This document shows, in pieces, positions 42,588-51,236 of a DNA stretch of 64,000 nucleotides. A program made the position numbers and the translations under genes. Within the stretch, counting starts at the first letter, position 1. Each line of letters starts with the position of its first letter. The notes beneath the pieces are model-generated. The model did no database searches, was not told the origin of the DNA, and worked only from the letters and a program-made list of their open reading frames with translations. Where the stretch lies: positions 1 through 64,000 of the forward strand of contig NZ_BDAZ01000045.1 in assembly GCF_001612725.1 (NCBI RefSeq), given 5' to 3'. The stretch is from Nocardia anaemiae NBRC 100462 (GTDB taxonomy: Bacteria; Actinomycetota; Actinomycetes; Mycobacteriales; Mycobacteriaceae).

Positions 42588-42592
42588 GCCAC

Positions 42593-43162
42593 TCAATTGC
42601 GCGCGCGCATACCGTCCAGCGTCACATCGAGCATCCGAGGGGCCGCTTCGGGAACCGTTTCGCAGGCGATCCCGATGCCGTGGCCGAATCTGAGCAGATC
42701 GCGGGGCTCGATGTCGCGACGGATATCGCCCGAATCCTGCGCCGCATGCAGCAGCGCGGCCGCCGCATCGGTGATCAACGATCGACACAGGGTGAAGGTC
42801 GGCGAGCCCTTGTCCATCCCTGCCTTCAAGGTGGTCGCGAGGCTGCGGTTGTTCATCACCCACTGCACCTGTTCGCGCAGCCACGTTTCCAATGCCTCGG
42901 CGGCCGAATGGGTTTCGAGCAGCTGGTGAGCGCGGGCGCTCAATTGTTCAATGTTGGAACGGTATACCGCCTCAACCAGCACCTCGCGGCTCGGGAAGTG
43001 CCGATAGAGCGTGCCGATGCCGACTCCGGCGCGGCGGGCGATCTCTTCCAGTGCGGAATCCGGACCTTCTTCGGCGAATGCCTCCCGAGCGGATGTCACG
43101 ATCCGCTCGTAGTTGCGCCGGGCGTCCGCGCGCATCGGCCGTCCGGTTGACGGTGCTGTCAT
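42593..43162 (-). CDS. TetR-family regulator of the adjacent efflux gene
   Basis: 189 residues. The helix-turn-helix is NYERIVTSAREAFAEEGPDSALEEIARRAGVGIGTLYRHFPSREVLVEAV (about residues 17-65); the C-terminal domain has ALETWLREQVQWVMNNRSL. GGAGGGAAC precedes ATG 43162. The gene is divergent from an MFS exporter with several palindromes between, the standard arrangement for a local drug-responsive repressor. Its 3' end abuts the tRNA array. Confidence 0.9.
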   Translation of the reverse strand: MTAPSTGRPMRADARRNYERIVTSAREAFAEEGPDSALEEIARRAGVGIGTLYRHFPSREVLVEAVYRSNIEQLSARAHQLLETHSAAEALETWLREQVQWVMNNRSLATTLKAGMDKGSPTFTLCRSLITDAAAALLHAAQDSGDIRRDIEPRDLLRFGHGIGIACETVPEAAPRMLDVTLDGMRARN

Positions 43163-43211
43163 GTTCCCTCCACTGGAAAACGGAAGGACCCTCCAGATAG
43201 GCTTGCGTAAC

Positions 43212-43261
43212 TGGAGGAACCCTCCATATGATAGCTCTATCGGAAGCGGAGGCTCCCTCCG
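43212..43261. promoter_or_regulatory. Three stacked palindromes in the TetR-MFS gap
   Basis: TGGAGGAACCCTCCA (43212-43226), GATAGCTCTATC (43230-43241) and CGGAGGCTCCCTCCG (43247-43261). The first and third share the form GGAGG-N3-CCTCC, so they are likely operator half-sets for the TetR protein. Confidence 0.7.
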
Positions 43262-43276
43262 TTTGAGTCCCACTCG

Positions 43277-44719
43277 ATGGAGCGTTCTTTGTCCACCACC
43301 ATGTCCGCGGACACTCGTGTGCCCGCAATCTCCAGCGCCGGTCGGCTGCGATCCGGCATTGTGCTGGTCACGCTGCTGACCTGCCAATTGATGATCATCC
43401 TCGACATCACCGTGATGAATGTCGCGCTGCCGCGCATCCGCACCGATCTGCACTTCAGCGCGACCAACCTGGCCTGGGTGATGAACGCCTACACCCTGGT
43501 CTTCGGCGGTCTGCTGCTGCTCGGCGGCCGCGCGGGCGATCTGTTCGGCCGTCGCAACCTCTTCATCGCCGGTACGGCACTGTTCACGCTGGCCTCGCTG
43601 GCGGGCGGGCTGGCGCCGTCGGCCACCTGGCTGCTCATCGCCCGAGTTGTGCAGGGCATCGGCGGTGCCATGGCCGGTCCCAGCACTCTCGCGCTGCTGA
43701 CCACCACATTCAGCGAACCCAAGGCCCGGATGCGGGTGCTCGCGCTGTTCTCCGGCATGTCCAGTGCGGGCTTCGCGATCGGTCTCATCGTCGGCGGCCT
43801 GCTGACCGAATGGCTGAGCTGGCGCTCCGCGCTGTTCATCAATGTGCCCTTCGGCCTGGCCGTGGTCGTCCTCGCGCTGCGCTATCTGCCGGATGCCGCA
43901 CGTCAGCCCGCCCGCCTCGACCTGCCTGGTGCGGTGACCGCGACCGGCGGTGTCGCCGCGCTGGTGTACGGCTTCATCAGCGCCGCATCACACGGCTGGA
44001 GCGATGCGGGCACCGATATCTGGCTCGCTGTCGGCGCGGTATTGATCGCCGCCTTCCTGACCATCGAGGCACGCACGGCCCAGCCCCTGCTGCCGCTGCG
44101 GCTGTTCGTCGATCGCAACCGCGCCGCGGCCTACGCCAATATGTTCCTCGGCCCGATGGCCGGTATGTCGATGTTCTTCTTCCTCACCCAGTACCTGCAG
44201 GAAGTGCGCGGATTGAGTGCGCTGGCAACAGGTTTCGCCTTCTTGCCGACCGCGCTGCTGATGTTCACCATGATCCGGCTGATCCCGCGCCTGCTGCCGC
44301 GCTTCGGTCCGAAGCCGGTGACGGTAATCGGCACGCTGCTGATGGCGGCCGGTCTGGTGCTGCTGACCCGACTGACGGTCGACACCGCCTATTTCCCGAT
44401 GCTGTTCATCGCCATGATCCTGATGGGAGGCGGTATCGGCCTCGCCTTTTCACCGCTCAATGTGATCATCATGTCGAGCGTTGCGCCGACCGAGGCCGGT
44501 GCCGCTGGTGGCGCACTGCAGACCCTGCAGCAGACCGGCGCCTCCCTCGGCCTCGCCATTCTGGTTACCATCTTCGGCACCGCCGCCCGCGATGCCGGAG
44601 GTTCGGCACACCACGCCCTGGTCAGCGGCATCACGGCCGCCTTCGCGGGTGCCGTGGTCATCGCCGCGCTGACCTTCGTCGTCGCCCTCACCTTCCGCAG
44701 CACGCGTCCTGCGGAGTGA
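43277..44719 (+). CDS. MFS multidrug exporter, DHA2 (14-TMS) family
   Basis: 480 residues, about 14 membrane segments. Motif A-like NLAWVMNAYTLVFGGLLLLGGRAGDLFGRRNLFI, motif C-like ARVVQGIGGAMAGPSTLALLTTTF, and ILDITVMNVALPRI, the acidic residue in helix 1 (motif D1) common to DHA2 exporters. Proton-driven export of a toxic compound is expected, controlled by the neighbouring TetR. Start ATG 43277, or ATG 43301 eight codons later; neither has a clear ribosome site. A strong terminator follows the stop. Confidence 0.92.
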   Translation: MERSLSTTMSADTRVPAISSAGRLRSGIVLVTLLTCQLMIILDITVMNVALPRIRTDLHFSATNLAWVMNAYTLVFGGLLLLGGRAGDLFGRRNLFIAGTALFTLASLAGGLAPSATWLLIARVVQGIGGAMAGPSTLALLTTTFSEPKARMRVLALFSGMSSAGFAIGLIVGGLLTEWLSWRSALFINVPFGLAVVVLALRYLPDAARQPARLDLPGAVTATGGVAALVYGFISAASHGWSDAGTDIWLAVGAVLIAAFLTIEARTAQPLLPLRLFVDRNRAAAYANMFLGPMAGMSMFFFLTQYLQEVRGLSALATGFAFLPTALLMFTMIRLIPRLLPRFGPKPVTVIGTLLMAAGLVLLTRLTVDTAYFPMLFIAMILMGGGIGLAFSPLNVIIMSSVAPTEAGAAGGALQTLQQTGASLGLAILVTIFGTAARDAGGSAHHALVSGITAAFAGAVVIAALTFVVALTFRSTRPAE

Positions 44720-44760
44720 AATATGGCCCCGCCCAGGTGATTCCGGGCGGGGCCATATTT
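44719..44760. terminator. Bidirectional terminator between the MFS gene and hsaB
   Basis: AAATATGGCCCCGCCC, ten-base loop, GGGCGGGGCCATATTT: perfect 16-base arms with A/T ends on both sides, placed between convergent genes. Confidence 0.9.
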
Positions 44761-45333
44761 TCAGAGCCAGGTGTCCAGCGTCGTCGTGGTGAGGAAATGC
44801 TCCAGGTCGTGCCGCCAGGGGGCCGGTACGGTCTTATCCGGCTCGATGGCGGTGTACTGGCCGCGATAGAACAGCAGCGGCCTGCCGGAGCTGGTCGACT
44901 CCGACAGGGCCAGCACTCGGCCGATCACGATGTAGTGATCGCCGCCGTCGACGACGCTGTCCACCTTGCACTGGATGGTAGCCAACGCGTCGTCCAGGAG
45001 CGGGAGCTCCAGTTCCGAAGTGTGCCATTTGGTTTCGGCGAACTTATCCGGTTCGCGGGAACCGAAGCGGGCACACAGTTGCTGCTGTTCCTCGGCAAGG
45101 ACATTCACACAGAAGCCGCCGGACTGTTCGATGGCCGCCCAGGACCGGGAGGTCTTGGTCGGGCAGAACAGCACGAGCGGCGGGTCGAGGGACAGGGCGG
45201 CGAAGGATTGGCAGGCGAACCCGATCGGGGCGTCGGCATCGAAGGTGGTGATCACCGTGATCCCGGTGCAGAACTGCCCCAATACATTTCGGAACTGTCG
45301 TCCGTCGATCGCCGGATATTCGTCGGTCGTCAT
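44761..45333 (-). CDS. hsaB: HsaB, flavin reductase for HsaA
   Basis: Supplies reduced flavin to the HsaA monooxygenase. 190 residues of the flavin-reductase-like split-barrel family: FRNVLGQFCTGITVITTFDADAPIGFACQSFAALSLDPPLVLFCPTKTSRSW and VIGRVLALSES. ATG 45333 has GGGGAG five bases upstream; the frame is also open from ATG 45360, and further upstream it overlaps hsaC. Last gene of hsaA-hsaD-hsaC-hsaB. Confidence 0.93.
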   Translation of the reverse strand: MTTDEYPAIDGRQFRNVLGQFCTGITVITTFDADAPIGFACQSFAALSLDPPLVLFCPTKTSRSWAAIEQSGGFCVNVLAEEQQQLCARFGSREPDKFAETKWHTSELELPLLDDALATIQCKVDSVVDGGDHYIVIGRVLALSESTSSGRPLLFYRGQYTAIEPDKTVPAPWRHDLEHFLTTTTLDTWL

Positions 45334-45362
45334 CGTCTCCCCGCTCGCCCTGTCACGCATCG

Positions 45363-46268
45363 CTACTGCTGCCGCTGTCCGACCGTGAAGTCGTGACCCC
45401 ACAGGCTGACCGCGGTGGACTCGCGCGCGATCCAGTCCTCGTCGTCGACTTCCAAACCTTCACAACCGAATTCGACGTCGAAGCCGCCCGGTGTCTTCAT
45501 ATAGAAGGACAGCATCTTGTCGTTGACGTGCCGACCCAGCGTCGCCGACATCTTCACCTTCTTGCGCAGTGCGCGATCCAGGCAGAGCCCGACATCGTCG
45601 GAACCCTCCACCTCGAGCATCAGGTGCACGATGCCGCTCGGGGTCGGCATGGGCAGGAAGGCCAGCGAGTGATGGCGCGGGTTGCAGCCGAAGAAGCGCA
45701 GCCAGGCCGGTTCACCGTCGGCGGGCCGCCCGACCATCTGCGGTGGCAGCCGCATCGAATCGCGCAGCCGGAAGCCGAGTACGTCGCGGTAGAAGGTCAG
45801 CGCGGCCGCATCGTCGGAGGTGCTGAGCACCACATGGCCGAGCCCTTGTTCGCCCGTGACGAATCGGTGTCCGTAGGGGCTGACCACGCGCCGGTGTTCC
45901 AGCGCCGCACCGTGAAACGCCTCCAGGGTGTTGCCCGAGGGATCCTCGAACGAGATCAGCTCGTAGACCCGTCGATCGGCCTTCTCCTGTGCGGTGCCTT
46001 CCTTGAACGGCACTCCAGCCGCATCCAGCCGGTCCCGAATGTCTTGCAGCTCAGCGGCATTGGCCGTCTCCCAGCCGGAGACCTGCAGCTGATCCTTCTC
46101 ACCCGGCGAGATGACGAGTCGAGCCGGGAAATCGTCCATGCGCAGATACAGCGCCTCGGGATTGCTGCCCTTGCCCTCGACCATGCCGAGCACCTTGAGG
46201 CCGTATTCACGCCAGGCCGCCATATCGGTGGCCTCGATGCGCAGATACGCCAGTGATCGAATGCCCAT
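45363..46268 (-). CDS. hsaC: HsaC, extradiol dioxygenase (3,4-DHSA cleavage)
   Basis: Fe(II) extradiol dioxygenase that opens the aromatic ring A of the 9,10-seco steroid catechol. 301 residues with two vicinal-oxygen-chelate repeats; iron ligands are expected from His in GLGHVVLSTSDDAAALTFYRDVLGF, His in NPRHHSLAFL, and the Glu in FDVEFGCEG. ATG 46268 overlaps the hsaD stop (ATGA), which fixes the start; the longer frame upstream is not used. Confidence 0.94.
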   Translation of the reverse strand: MGIRSLAYLRIEATDMAAWREYGLKVLGMVEGKGSNPEALYLRMDDFPARLVISPGEKDQLQVSGWETANAAELQDIRDRLDAAGVPFKEGTAQEKADRRVYELISFEDPSGNTLEAFHGAALEHRRVVSPYGHRFVTGEQGLGHVVLSTSDDAAALTFYRDVLGFRLRDSMRLPPQMVGRPADGEPAWLRFFGCNPRHHSLAFLPMPTPSGIVHLMLEVEGSDDVGLCLDRALRKKVKMSATLGRHVNDKMLSFYMKTPGGFDVEFGCEGLEVDDEDWIARESTAVSLWGHDFTVGQRQQ

Positions 46269-47146
46269 CACTTCTCCTTCACACCGGCAAGGAAATCCGT
46301 TGCCAGCCGGTTGAATTCGTCGAACTTCTCCAGCTGGGCCCAGTGCCCGCAACCGCCGAAGACGTGCAGCTGCACCCGTGGAATCATCTTCGTCGCGACC
46401 AGCGCGCCGTCGAGTGGATTCACCCGATCTTCCCGGCCCCAGATGAGCAGCACCGGCTGGCGCAGCTTATAGGCATCGCGCCAGATCATGCCCTGCTCGA
46501 AATCGGCTCCGGCGAAGGACTTGCCCATCGCCCTGGTCGCGGCCAGCGCCTCGGGCGTACTCGCCGAGGCGAAGCGCTCATCGATCAGCTCGTCGGTGAT
46601 CAGCGACTGATCGAAGACCATGATCCGCAGGAATGCCTCCAGGTTTTCCCTGGTCGGCTCGTAATTGAACTTCGCGAGGTTCTTCACGCCCTCGGTCGGA
46701 TCCGGGGCGAACAGGTTGACGCTCAACCCGCCCGGACCCATCAGCACCAGCTTGCCCGCCCGATCCGGGTAGTCCAGCGCGAATCGCACCGCGGTACCCC
46801 CGCCGAGCGAATTGCCCAGCAGGTGCACGCGTCCGGTGATCTCGAGCGCATCGAGCAGATCCTTCAGCGCCGAGGCGCTGTGCACGAAGTACTGCGGATG
46901 CTCGGTCGGCTTATCCGAGAGTCCGAAGCCCGGCTGATCCACGGCGAGCACGTGGAACTCGCGCGCCAGCACCGGGATATTGCGGGCGAAGTTGGACCAC
47001 GAGGAGGCGCCGGGCCCGCCGCCGTGCAGCAGCACGATCGTCGGGCCGTTGCCCACTCCGGCCTCGTGATAGTGCAGGCGCAGATCGGGCCGCACCTGCG
47101 CGTATCGCGAGGTCGATTGGTAGGTGAGTTCGGTAGTCGCTGTCAC
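46268..47146 (-). CDS. hsaD: HsaD, 4,9-DSHA hydrolase (meta-cleavage product hydrolase)
   Basis: Alpha/beta hydrolase that cleaves the C-C bond of the ring A meta-cleavage product to give 2-hydroxyhexa-2,4-dienoate and a C/D ring acid. 292 residues; oxyanion motif LLHGGGPGASSWSNF, nucleophile in LLGNSLGGGTAVRFAL, catalytic His in GCGHWAQLEKFDEF. GTG 47146 start, two bases downstream of hsaA. The product feeds HsaE. Confidence 0.95.
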   Translation of the reverse strand: MTATTELTYQSTSRYAQVRPDLRLHYHEAGVGNGPTIVLLHGGGPGASSWSNFARNIPVLAREFHVLAVDQPGFGLSDKPTEHPQYFVHSASALKDLLDALEITGRVHLLGNSLGGGTAVRFALDYPDRAGKLVLMGPGGLSVNLFAPDPTEGVKNLAKFNYEPTRENLEAFLRIMVFDQSLITDELIDERFASASTPEALAATRAMGKSFAGADFEQGMIWRDAYKLRQPVLLIWGREDRVNPLDGALVATKMIPRVQLHVFGGCGHWAQLEKFDEFNRLATDFLAGVKEK

Positions 47147-47148
47147 AG

Positions 47149-48357
47149 CTAGACCATGCCGTCGGTAACCGGAAGCCCGAATTCGTGCGTGCCGTACATG
47201 ACATAGGCGCGCTCGGGATCATTGGCCGCGTGCACCCGACCGGCGTGCGCGTCACGCCAGAAGCGTTGCAGCGGAGTGCCGTTCGCGAGCGCGGTGGCGC
47301 CGGAGGCCTCGAAGAGCTTATCGATGGATGCGATCGCCCGGCCGGTCGCGCGCACCTGGTCGCGGCGGGCCCGCACCCGCAGGTCGAACGGAATCTCCTT
47401 GCCCGCCACCAGCAGTGCGTATTCGTCGGCGACATTGCCCGACAGCTGACGCCAGGCCGCATCGATATCGCTGGAGGCCTCGGCGACGCGCACCTTGGTG
47501 AACGGATCGTCCTTGGCCTTCTCACCGGCGTAGGCCGCGCGCACCCGCTTGCCCTGGTGCTCGACATGGGCGGCGTACGCGCCGTAAGCCATGCCGACGA
47601 TCGGCGTGGAGATGGTGGTGGGATGGATCGTGCCCCAAGGCATCTTGTACACCGGATCGGTGTTCTGGGCCAGGCCGGGGGATTTCAGCTCGCTCATCGC
47701 GCGGAAGCTGAGGAACCGATGCTTCGGCACGAAAACATCCTCCACCACAACGGTATTGGAGCCGGTGCCGCGCAGGCCGACCACATTCCACACATCATCG
47801 ATGCGGTAGTCGCTGCGGGGGATCAGGAAGCTGCCGAAGTCGACCGGCTTGCCGTCCTTGATCACCGGACCGCCGAGCACCGCCCAGGTGGCGTGATCCG
47901 AGCCCGACGACCAGGCCCACGCGCCCTTGACGATATAGCCGCCGTCGACGACCGTGCCCGCGCCCATCGGAGCGTACGACGAGGAGATCCGGACCTCGTT
48001 GTCCTCGCCCCACACATCCTCCTGCGCCTGCTGGTCGAACAGCGCGAGGTGCCAATTGTGCACGCCGACGATGCCCGCCACCCAGCCGGTGGAGCCGCAT
48101 GCGCTGGCGAGCTTGCGAACCGTGTCGTAGAACACGACCGGATCGGCCGCGTGGCCACCCCACTGCTTGGGCTGCAGCAGGCGGAAGAAGCCGGTCTCCT
48201 GCAGGGCCTTCATCGATTCGTCGGGGATGCGCCGCAGGTCCTCGGCCTCCTGCGCGCGCTCGCGCAGTGTCGGCAACAGTGCTTCGACCCGTTCGGTCAC
48301 TTCTTGCGTCATCGCGGGAGCCGCTCCTGCCTGGTCGGATTGGTAACCGGTACTCAT
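47149..48357 (-). CDS. hsaA: HsaA, 3-HSA hydroxylase (flavin-dependent monooxygenase)
   Basis: Hydroxylates the phenolic seco-steroid to the catechol, using reduced flavin from HsaB. 402 residues of the acyl-CoA-dehydrogenase-like monooxygenase group, very close to the mycobacterial protein: GFFRLLQPKQWGGHAADPVVFYDTVRKLASACGSTGWVAGIVGVHNWHLALFDQ, SSYAPMGAGTVVDGGYIVKG, and the end HEFGLPVTDGMV. ATG 48357 is 13 bases from the KstR box at 48371-48384. First gene of the operon. Confidence 0.96.
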   Translation of the reverse strand: MSTGYQSDQAGAAPAMTQEVTERVEALLPTLRERAQEAEDLRRIPDESMKALQETGFFRLLQPKQWGGHAADPVVFYDTVRKLASACGSTGWVAGIVGVHNWHLALFDQQAQEDVWGEDNEVRISSSYAPMGAGTVVDGGYIVKGAWAWSSGSDHATWAVLGGPVIKDGKPVDFGSFLIPRSDYRIDDVWNVVGLRGTGSNTVVVEDVFVPKHRFLSFRAMSELKSPGLAQNTDPVYKMPWGTIHPTTISTPIVGMAYGAYAAHVEHQGKRVRAAYAGEKAKDDPFTKVRVAEASSDIDAAWRQLSGNVADEYALLVAGKEIPFDLRVRARRDQVRATGRAIASIDKLFEASGATALANGTPLQRFWRDAHAGRVHAANDPERAYVMYGTHEFGLPVTDGMV

Positions 48358-48370
48358 TTGCCTCTGAGAC

Positions 48371-48384
48371 TAGAACAGGTTCTT
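48371..48384. promoter_or_regulatory. KstR box before hsaA
   Basis: TAGAACAGGTTCTT matches TnnAACnnGTTnnA except the last base. It lies just before the hsaADCB start. Confidence 0.85.
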
Positions 48385-48473
48385 ATTTCTGTCGAGAACG
48401 GGTGACCATACCGGGCATTCGTCACCGATTCGCAGGTGGTCGACGGAATCGCTGGCGTGGAACGCGACATTTT

Positions 48474-48487
48474 TGTAACGTGTTCTA
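48474..48487. promoter_or_regulatory. KstR box before kshA
   Basis: TGTAACGTGTTCTA matches TnnAACnnGTTnnA exactly, 23 bases before the kshA ATG; the two boxes 90 bases apart cover the divergent promoters. Confidence 0.9.
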
Positions 48488-48510
48488 GTACAGAAGGAGG
48501 AGGAATCGCG

Positions 48511-49707
48511 ATGGCAGTTACCCCACAGGGGAGCGGTGCGAAGGTTCGCGAGCTCGACGTGGGCTCCGCGCCCACCCGATACGCGCGGGGATGGCATTGC
48601 CTCGGTTTGGCGAAGTCGTTCCGGGACGGCAAGCCGCACGCGGTCGAGGTGTTCGGAACCAAGCTCGTCGTCTGGGTCGACAGCAATGACGAACTCCGAG
48701 TGCTGGACGCCTACTGCAGGCATATGGGTGGCGACCTGAGCATGGGCGAGGTCAAAGACGGCGACATCGCCTGCCCGTTCCACGATTGGCGCTGGTCCGG
48801 AACCAGCGGCAAATGCACCGCGATTCCCTATGCGCGGCGCGTGCCGCCGCTGGCGCGGACCCGCAAGTGGACCACGCTCGAGCGCAACGGGCAGCTGTTC
48901 GTCTGGCACGATGTCGAGGGCAGCCAGCCGCCGCCGGAGGTGACCATTCCGCACATCGTCGGCCCGTACACCGACGCGGATGGCAACCCGAGCGAACAGC
49001 TCGACAGCGGGTGGACCGAATGGACCTGGAACTCCCTGCTGATCGAGGGCGCGAACTGCCGCGAGATCATCGACAACGTGGTGGATATGGCGCACTTCTT
49101 CTATATCCACTTCGCCTTCCCGACGTACTTCAAGAACGTCTTCGAGGGGCATATCGCCACCCAGTTCCTGGAGACCAAGGGTCGTCCCGATATCGGCATG
49201 GCCTCCAAGTACGGCGGCGACACCCTGCTGAAGTCGGAAGCGTCGTACTTCGGGCCCTCTTACATGATCAACCCGCTGGTCAATATCTACAGCGGATACG
49301 AGGTCAAGAGCGTCCTGATCAACTGCCACTACCCGGTGACGCAGGATTCGTTCGTGCTGCAGTGGGGTGTCTCGCTGGAGAAGCCGAAGGGCGTCGACGG
49401 TGAGATGGCCGACAAGCTGGCCGCGAAGATGACCGAAGGCATCAGCGTCGGGTTCCTCCAGGATGTCGAGATCTGGAAGCACAAGTCCAAGGTCGAGAAT
49501 CCGCTGCTCTGCGAGGAGGACGGCCCGGTCTACCAGCTGCGTCGCTGGTACGACCAGTTCTATGTGGATCTGGCCGATGTGACCGACAAGATGACCCAGC
49601 GCTTCGAATTCGAGGTGGATACCACCAAGGCGAACGAGGCGTGGGAGGCCGAGGTCGCCGAGAATCTGCGGCGCAAGCGGGAAACGGAAGCGGAAGCAGG
49701 AGTCTGA
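48511..49707 (+). CDS. kshA: KshA, 3-ketosteroid 9-alpha-hydroxylase oxygenase
   Basis: Rieske non-haem oxygenase whose 9-alpha hydroxylation, with KstD action, opens the sterol B ring. 398 residues. Rieske ligands are Cys69-x-His71 in CRHMGG and Cys88-x2-His91 in CPFHDWRW; the mononuclear iron site is in NVVDMAHFFYIHFAFP. GGAGGAGG stands before ATG 48511, so the longer open frame to 48436 is not used. The reductase KshB is not in this window. The next ORF overlaps its stop. Confidence 0.95.
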   Translation: MAVTPQGSGAKVRELDVGSAPTRYARGWHCLGLAKSFRDGKPHAVEVFGTKLVVWVDSNDELRVLDAYCRHMGGDLSMGEVKDGDIACPFHDWRWSGTSGKCTAIPYARRVPPLARTRKWTTLERNGQLFVWHDVEGSQPPPEVTIPHIVGPYTDADGNPSEQLDSGWTEWTWNSLLIEGANCREIIDNVVDMAHFFYIHFAFPTYFKNVFEGHIATQFLETKGRPDIGMASKYGGDTLLKSEASYFGPSYMINPLVNIYSGYEVKSVLINCHYPVTQDSFVLQWGVSLEKPKGVDGEMADKLAAKMTEGISVGFLQDVEIWKHKSKVENPLLCEEDGPVYQLRRWYDQFYVDLADVTDKMTQRFEFEVDTTKANEAWEAEVAENLRRKRETEAEAGV

Positions 49708-50036
49708 TGGCGCCGACCTGGGCGAAAGCACCCGACTTCGCCGACCAACCGGCGCGGCGGGCCGAGGTGCAGGCCCAGACCGCCGTCGACAAGCAGCGCT
49801 ATCTGGAGGAGGGTCTGACGCCGCTGCGGTGTCAGTCATGCCAGAGCGAGGTGCTGGTGCGCAAGAGTTCGTCGCACCAGACCTCGGTGCAGTGGACCGA
49901 GAATCCGGCCGCGCGCTGCCCGGTCTTCGCCAGACTCAGCGCGCAGGGTTACGGACCGGGGCGTCCGGAAACCTGTGCGCAACTGGAGAAGACGATCAAA
50001 TGGGCCGTCGACGAGGGTCTGCTGGAAATCGACTGA
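49707..50036 (+). CDS. Conserved hypothetical protein linked to kshA
   Basis: 109 residues. PLRCQSCQSEVLVRKSSSHQTSVQWTENPAARCPVF has three cysteines with a possible metal-binding or ferredoxin-partner role; the rest, PGRPETCAQLEKTIKWAVDEGLLEID, is a short helix region. ATG 49707 overlaps the kshA TGA (TGATG), so it is coupled; homologues next to kshA are known in related genera, but no function is established. The longer upstream frame is not used. Confidence 0.82.
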   Translation: MAPTWAKAPDFADQPARRAEVQAQTAVDKQRYLEEGLTPLRCQSCQSEVLVRKSSSHQTSVQWTENPAARCPVFARLSAQGYGPGRPETCAQLEKTIKWAVDEGLLEID

Positions 50037-50447
50037 TCAGTCCAGGGTGAAGTCGGCGAAGTCGAATCCCGGCGCGACGATGCAGCTGACCAGCACGTAT
50101 TCATCGCCAGCTGGCCGCGCGGCCTGACTGGTCCCGCCCGGCACCACCGCCTGCAACACCTGCCCGTGCTCGACATCGGGCCCGAGGACAATCTCCTCGC
50201 CCCCGATGTCGAGCACCAGCGCCCCACCCCGATGCCACAACCACACCTCATCCGAGCGCACGGTATGCGGTGCCGACTTCTCACCCGGCATCAATAAGAA
50301 GTAGATCCCGGTCGCACTGGCCCGCGGCCCCGGGTAGCCCTCCGGCGTGAATTCCGTAGCACTACGCCAGGTTTGCCGATACCGCCCGCCTTCCGGATGC
50401 GGCTCCAAATCCAGTGCGACAGCCAGCGCCGGTCGATTGTCGGTCAT
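50037..50447 (-). CDS. DUF985 cupin-family protein
   Basis: 136 residues: LDLEPHPEGGRYRQTWRS is the DUF985 signature, followed by a cupin barrel (ATGIYFLLMPGEKSAPHTVRSDEVWLWHRGGALVLDIGG). Function of the family is uncertain. Start ATG 50447; the frame upstream lacks homology. It abuts the previous gene with no gap, on the opposite strand. Confidence 0.85.
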   Translation of the reverse strand: MTDNRPALAVALDLEPHPEGGRYRQTWRSATEFTPEGYPGPRASATGIYFLLMPGEKSAPHTVRSDEVWLWHRGGALVLDIGGEEIVLGPDVEHGQVLQAVVPGGTSQAARPAGDEYVLVSCIVAPGFDFADFTLD

Positions 50448-50611
50448 GCTCCGACTATGCCCGATCGATGGTCTTCTGGGAGCCCAGCCACTGATGCGGC
50501 TGATCCCGGTCTGCCGCCGAACGCGCACAACAGAAGAACTCGGGTTCGACGATCGGGCACGCCGCGATCAGCCCGGCCGCTGCCACGCCTCTCATAGACA
50601 TGGGCGACGGG

Positions 50612-51184
50612 TTAGAAGAGGGTGGGTTCGCCGAAGCCAGGGGTGCGTTCGATCTCCAGGAGGCGCTGTTTTGTGCTGATGCCGCCCGGGGCGGAGAAGC
50701 CGGTGAGGGCGTGGTCGGCGGCGAGGACTCGGTGGCAGGGGATGATCAGGGGGATCGGGTTGCGGCCGAGGGCTTGGCCGACGGCTTGGGCCGCGCCCGG
50801 TGCGCCGATGCGGTCGGCGACCTGGCCGTAGCTGAGGGTGTGGCCAGGATCGATGGCGCGGGTCACCTCGTAGACGGCGCGGTGGAATTCCGGAATTCCC
50901 TTGGTGCTCACGGGGATCCAGCGCAGATCGTCGAGTTCGCCAGCGAGGTGGGCCTGGATGCGTGTGATGGCATCGGCGATAGGGCCGGTGGGTTCGTCCT
51001 CCGGGATCTCATCCGAGTCCGGAATTCGGCTGCTGCGACGCATGATCCGGGTCCGCGTCGCGGCGGGGCTCGCCTCCGGCAGGCCGAAGCGGAAGACGAA
51101 CTCGTCGGTCCAGGCGATCGCGCAGGTGCCGATCGCGGTTTCGAACAGCGCCGACCCGGTGACCGGTCGAGCGGAAGCACTCAT
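50612..51184 (-). CDS. ogt: Methylated-DNA-protein cysteine methyltransferase family protein
   Basis: Removes O6-alkyl groups from guanine by irreversible transfer to its Cys. 190 residues: TLSYGQVADRIGAPGAAQAVGQALGRNPIPLIIPCHRVLAAD holds the active PCHRV and the arginine-finger helix. The N-terminal domain is short and carries an Arg-rich linker TRTRIMRRSSRIPD. ATG 51184 chosen; the frame further upstream has no homology. Confidence 0.9.
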   Translation of the reverse strand: MSASARPVTGSALFETAIGTCAIAWTDEFVFRFGLPEASPAATRTRIMRRSSRIPDSDEIPEDEPTGPIADAITRIQAHLAGELDDLRWIPVSTKGIPEFHRAVYEVTRAIDPGHTLSYGQVADRIGAPGAAQAVGQALGRNPIPLIIPCHRVLAADHALTGFSAPGGISTKQRLLEIERTPGFGEPTLF

Positions 51185-51236
51185 GCGGTCAGTGTGCACT
51201 CCGGGGCCGACATCTTGGAGCAGACCAGTCCAGTTC

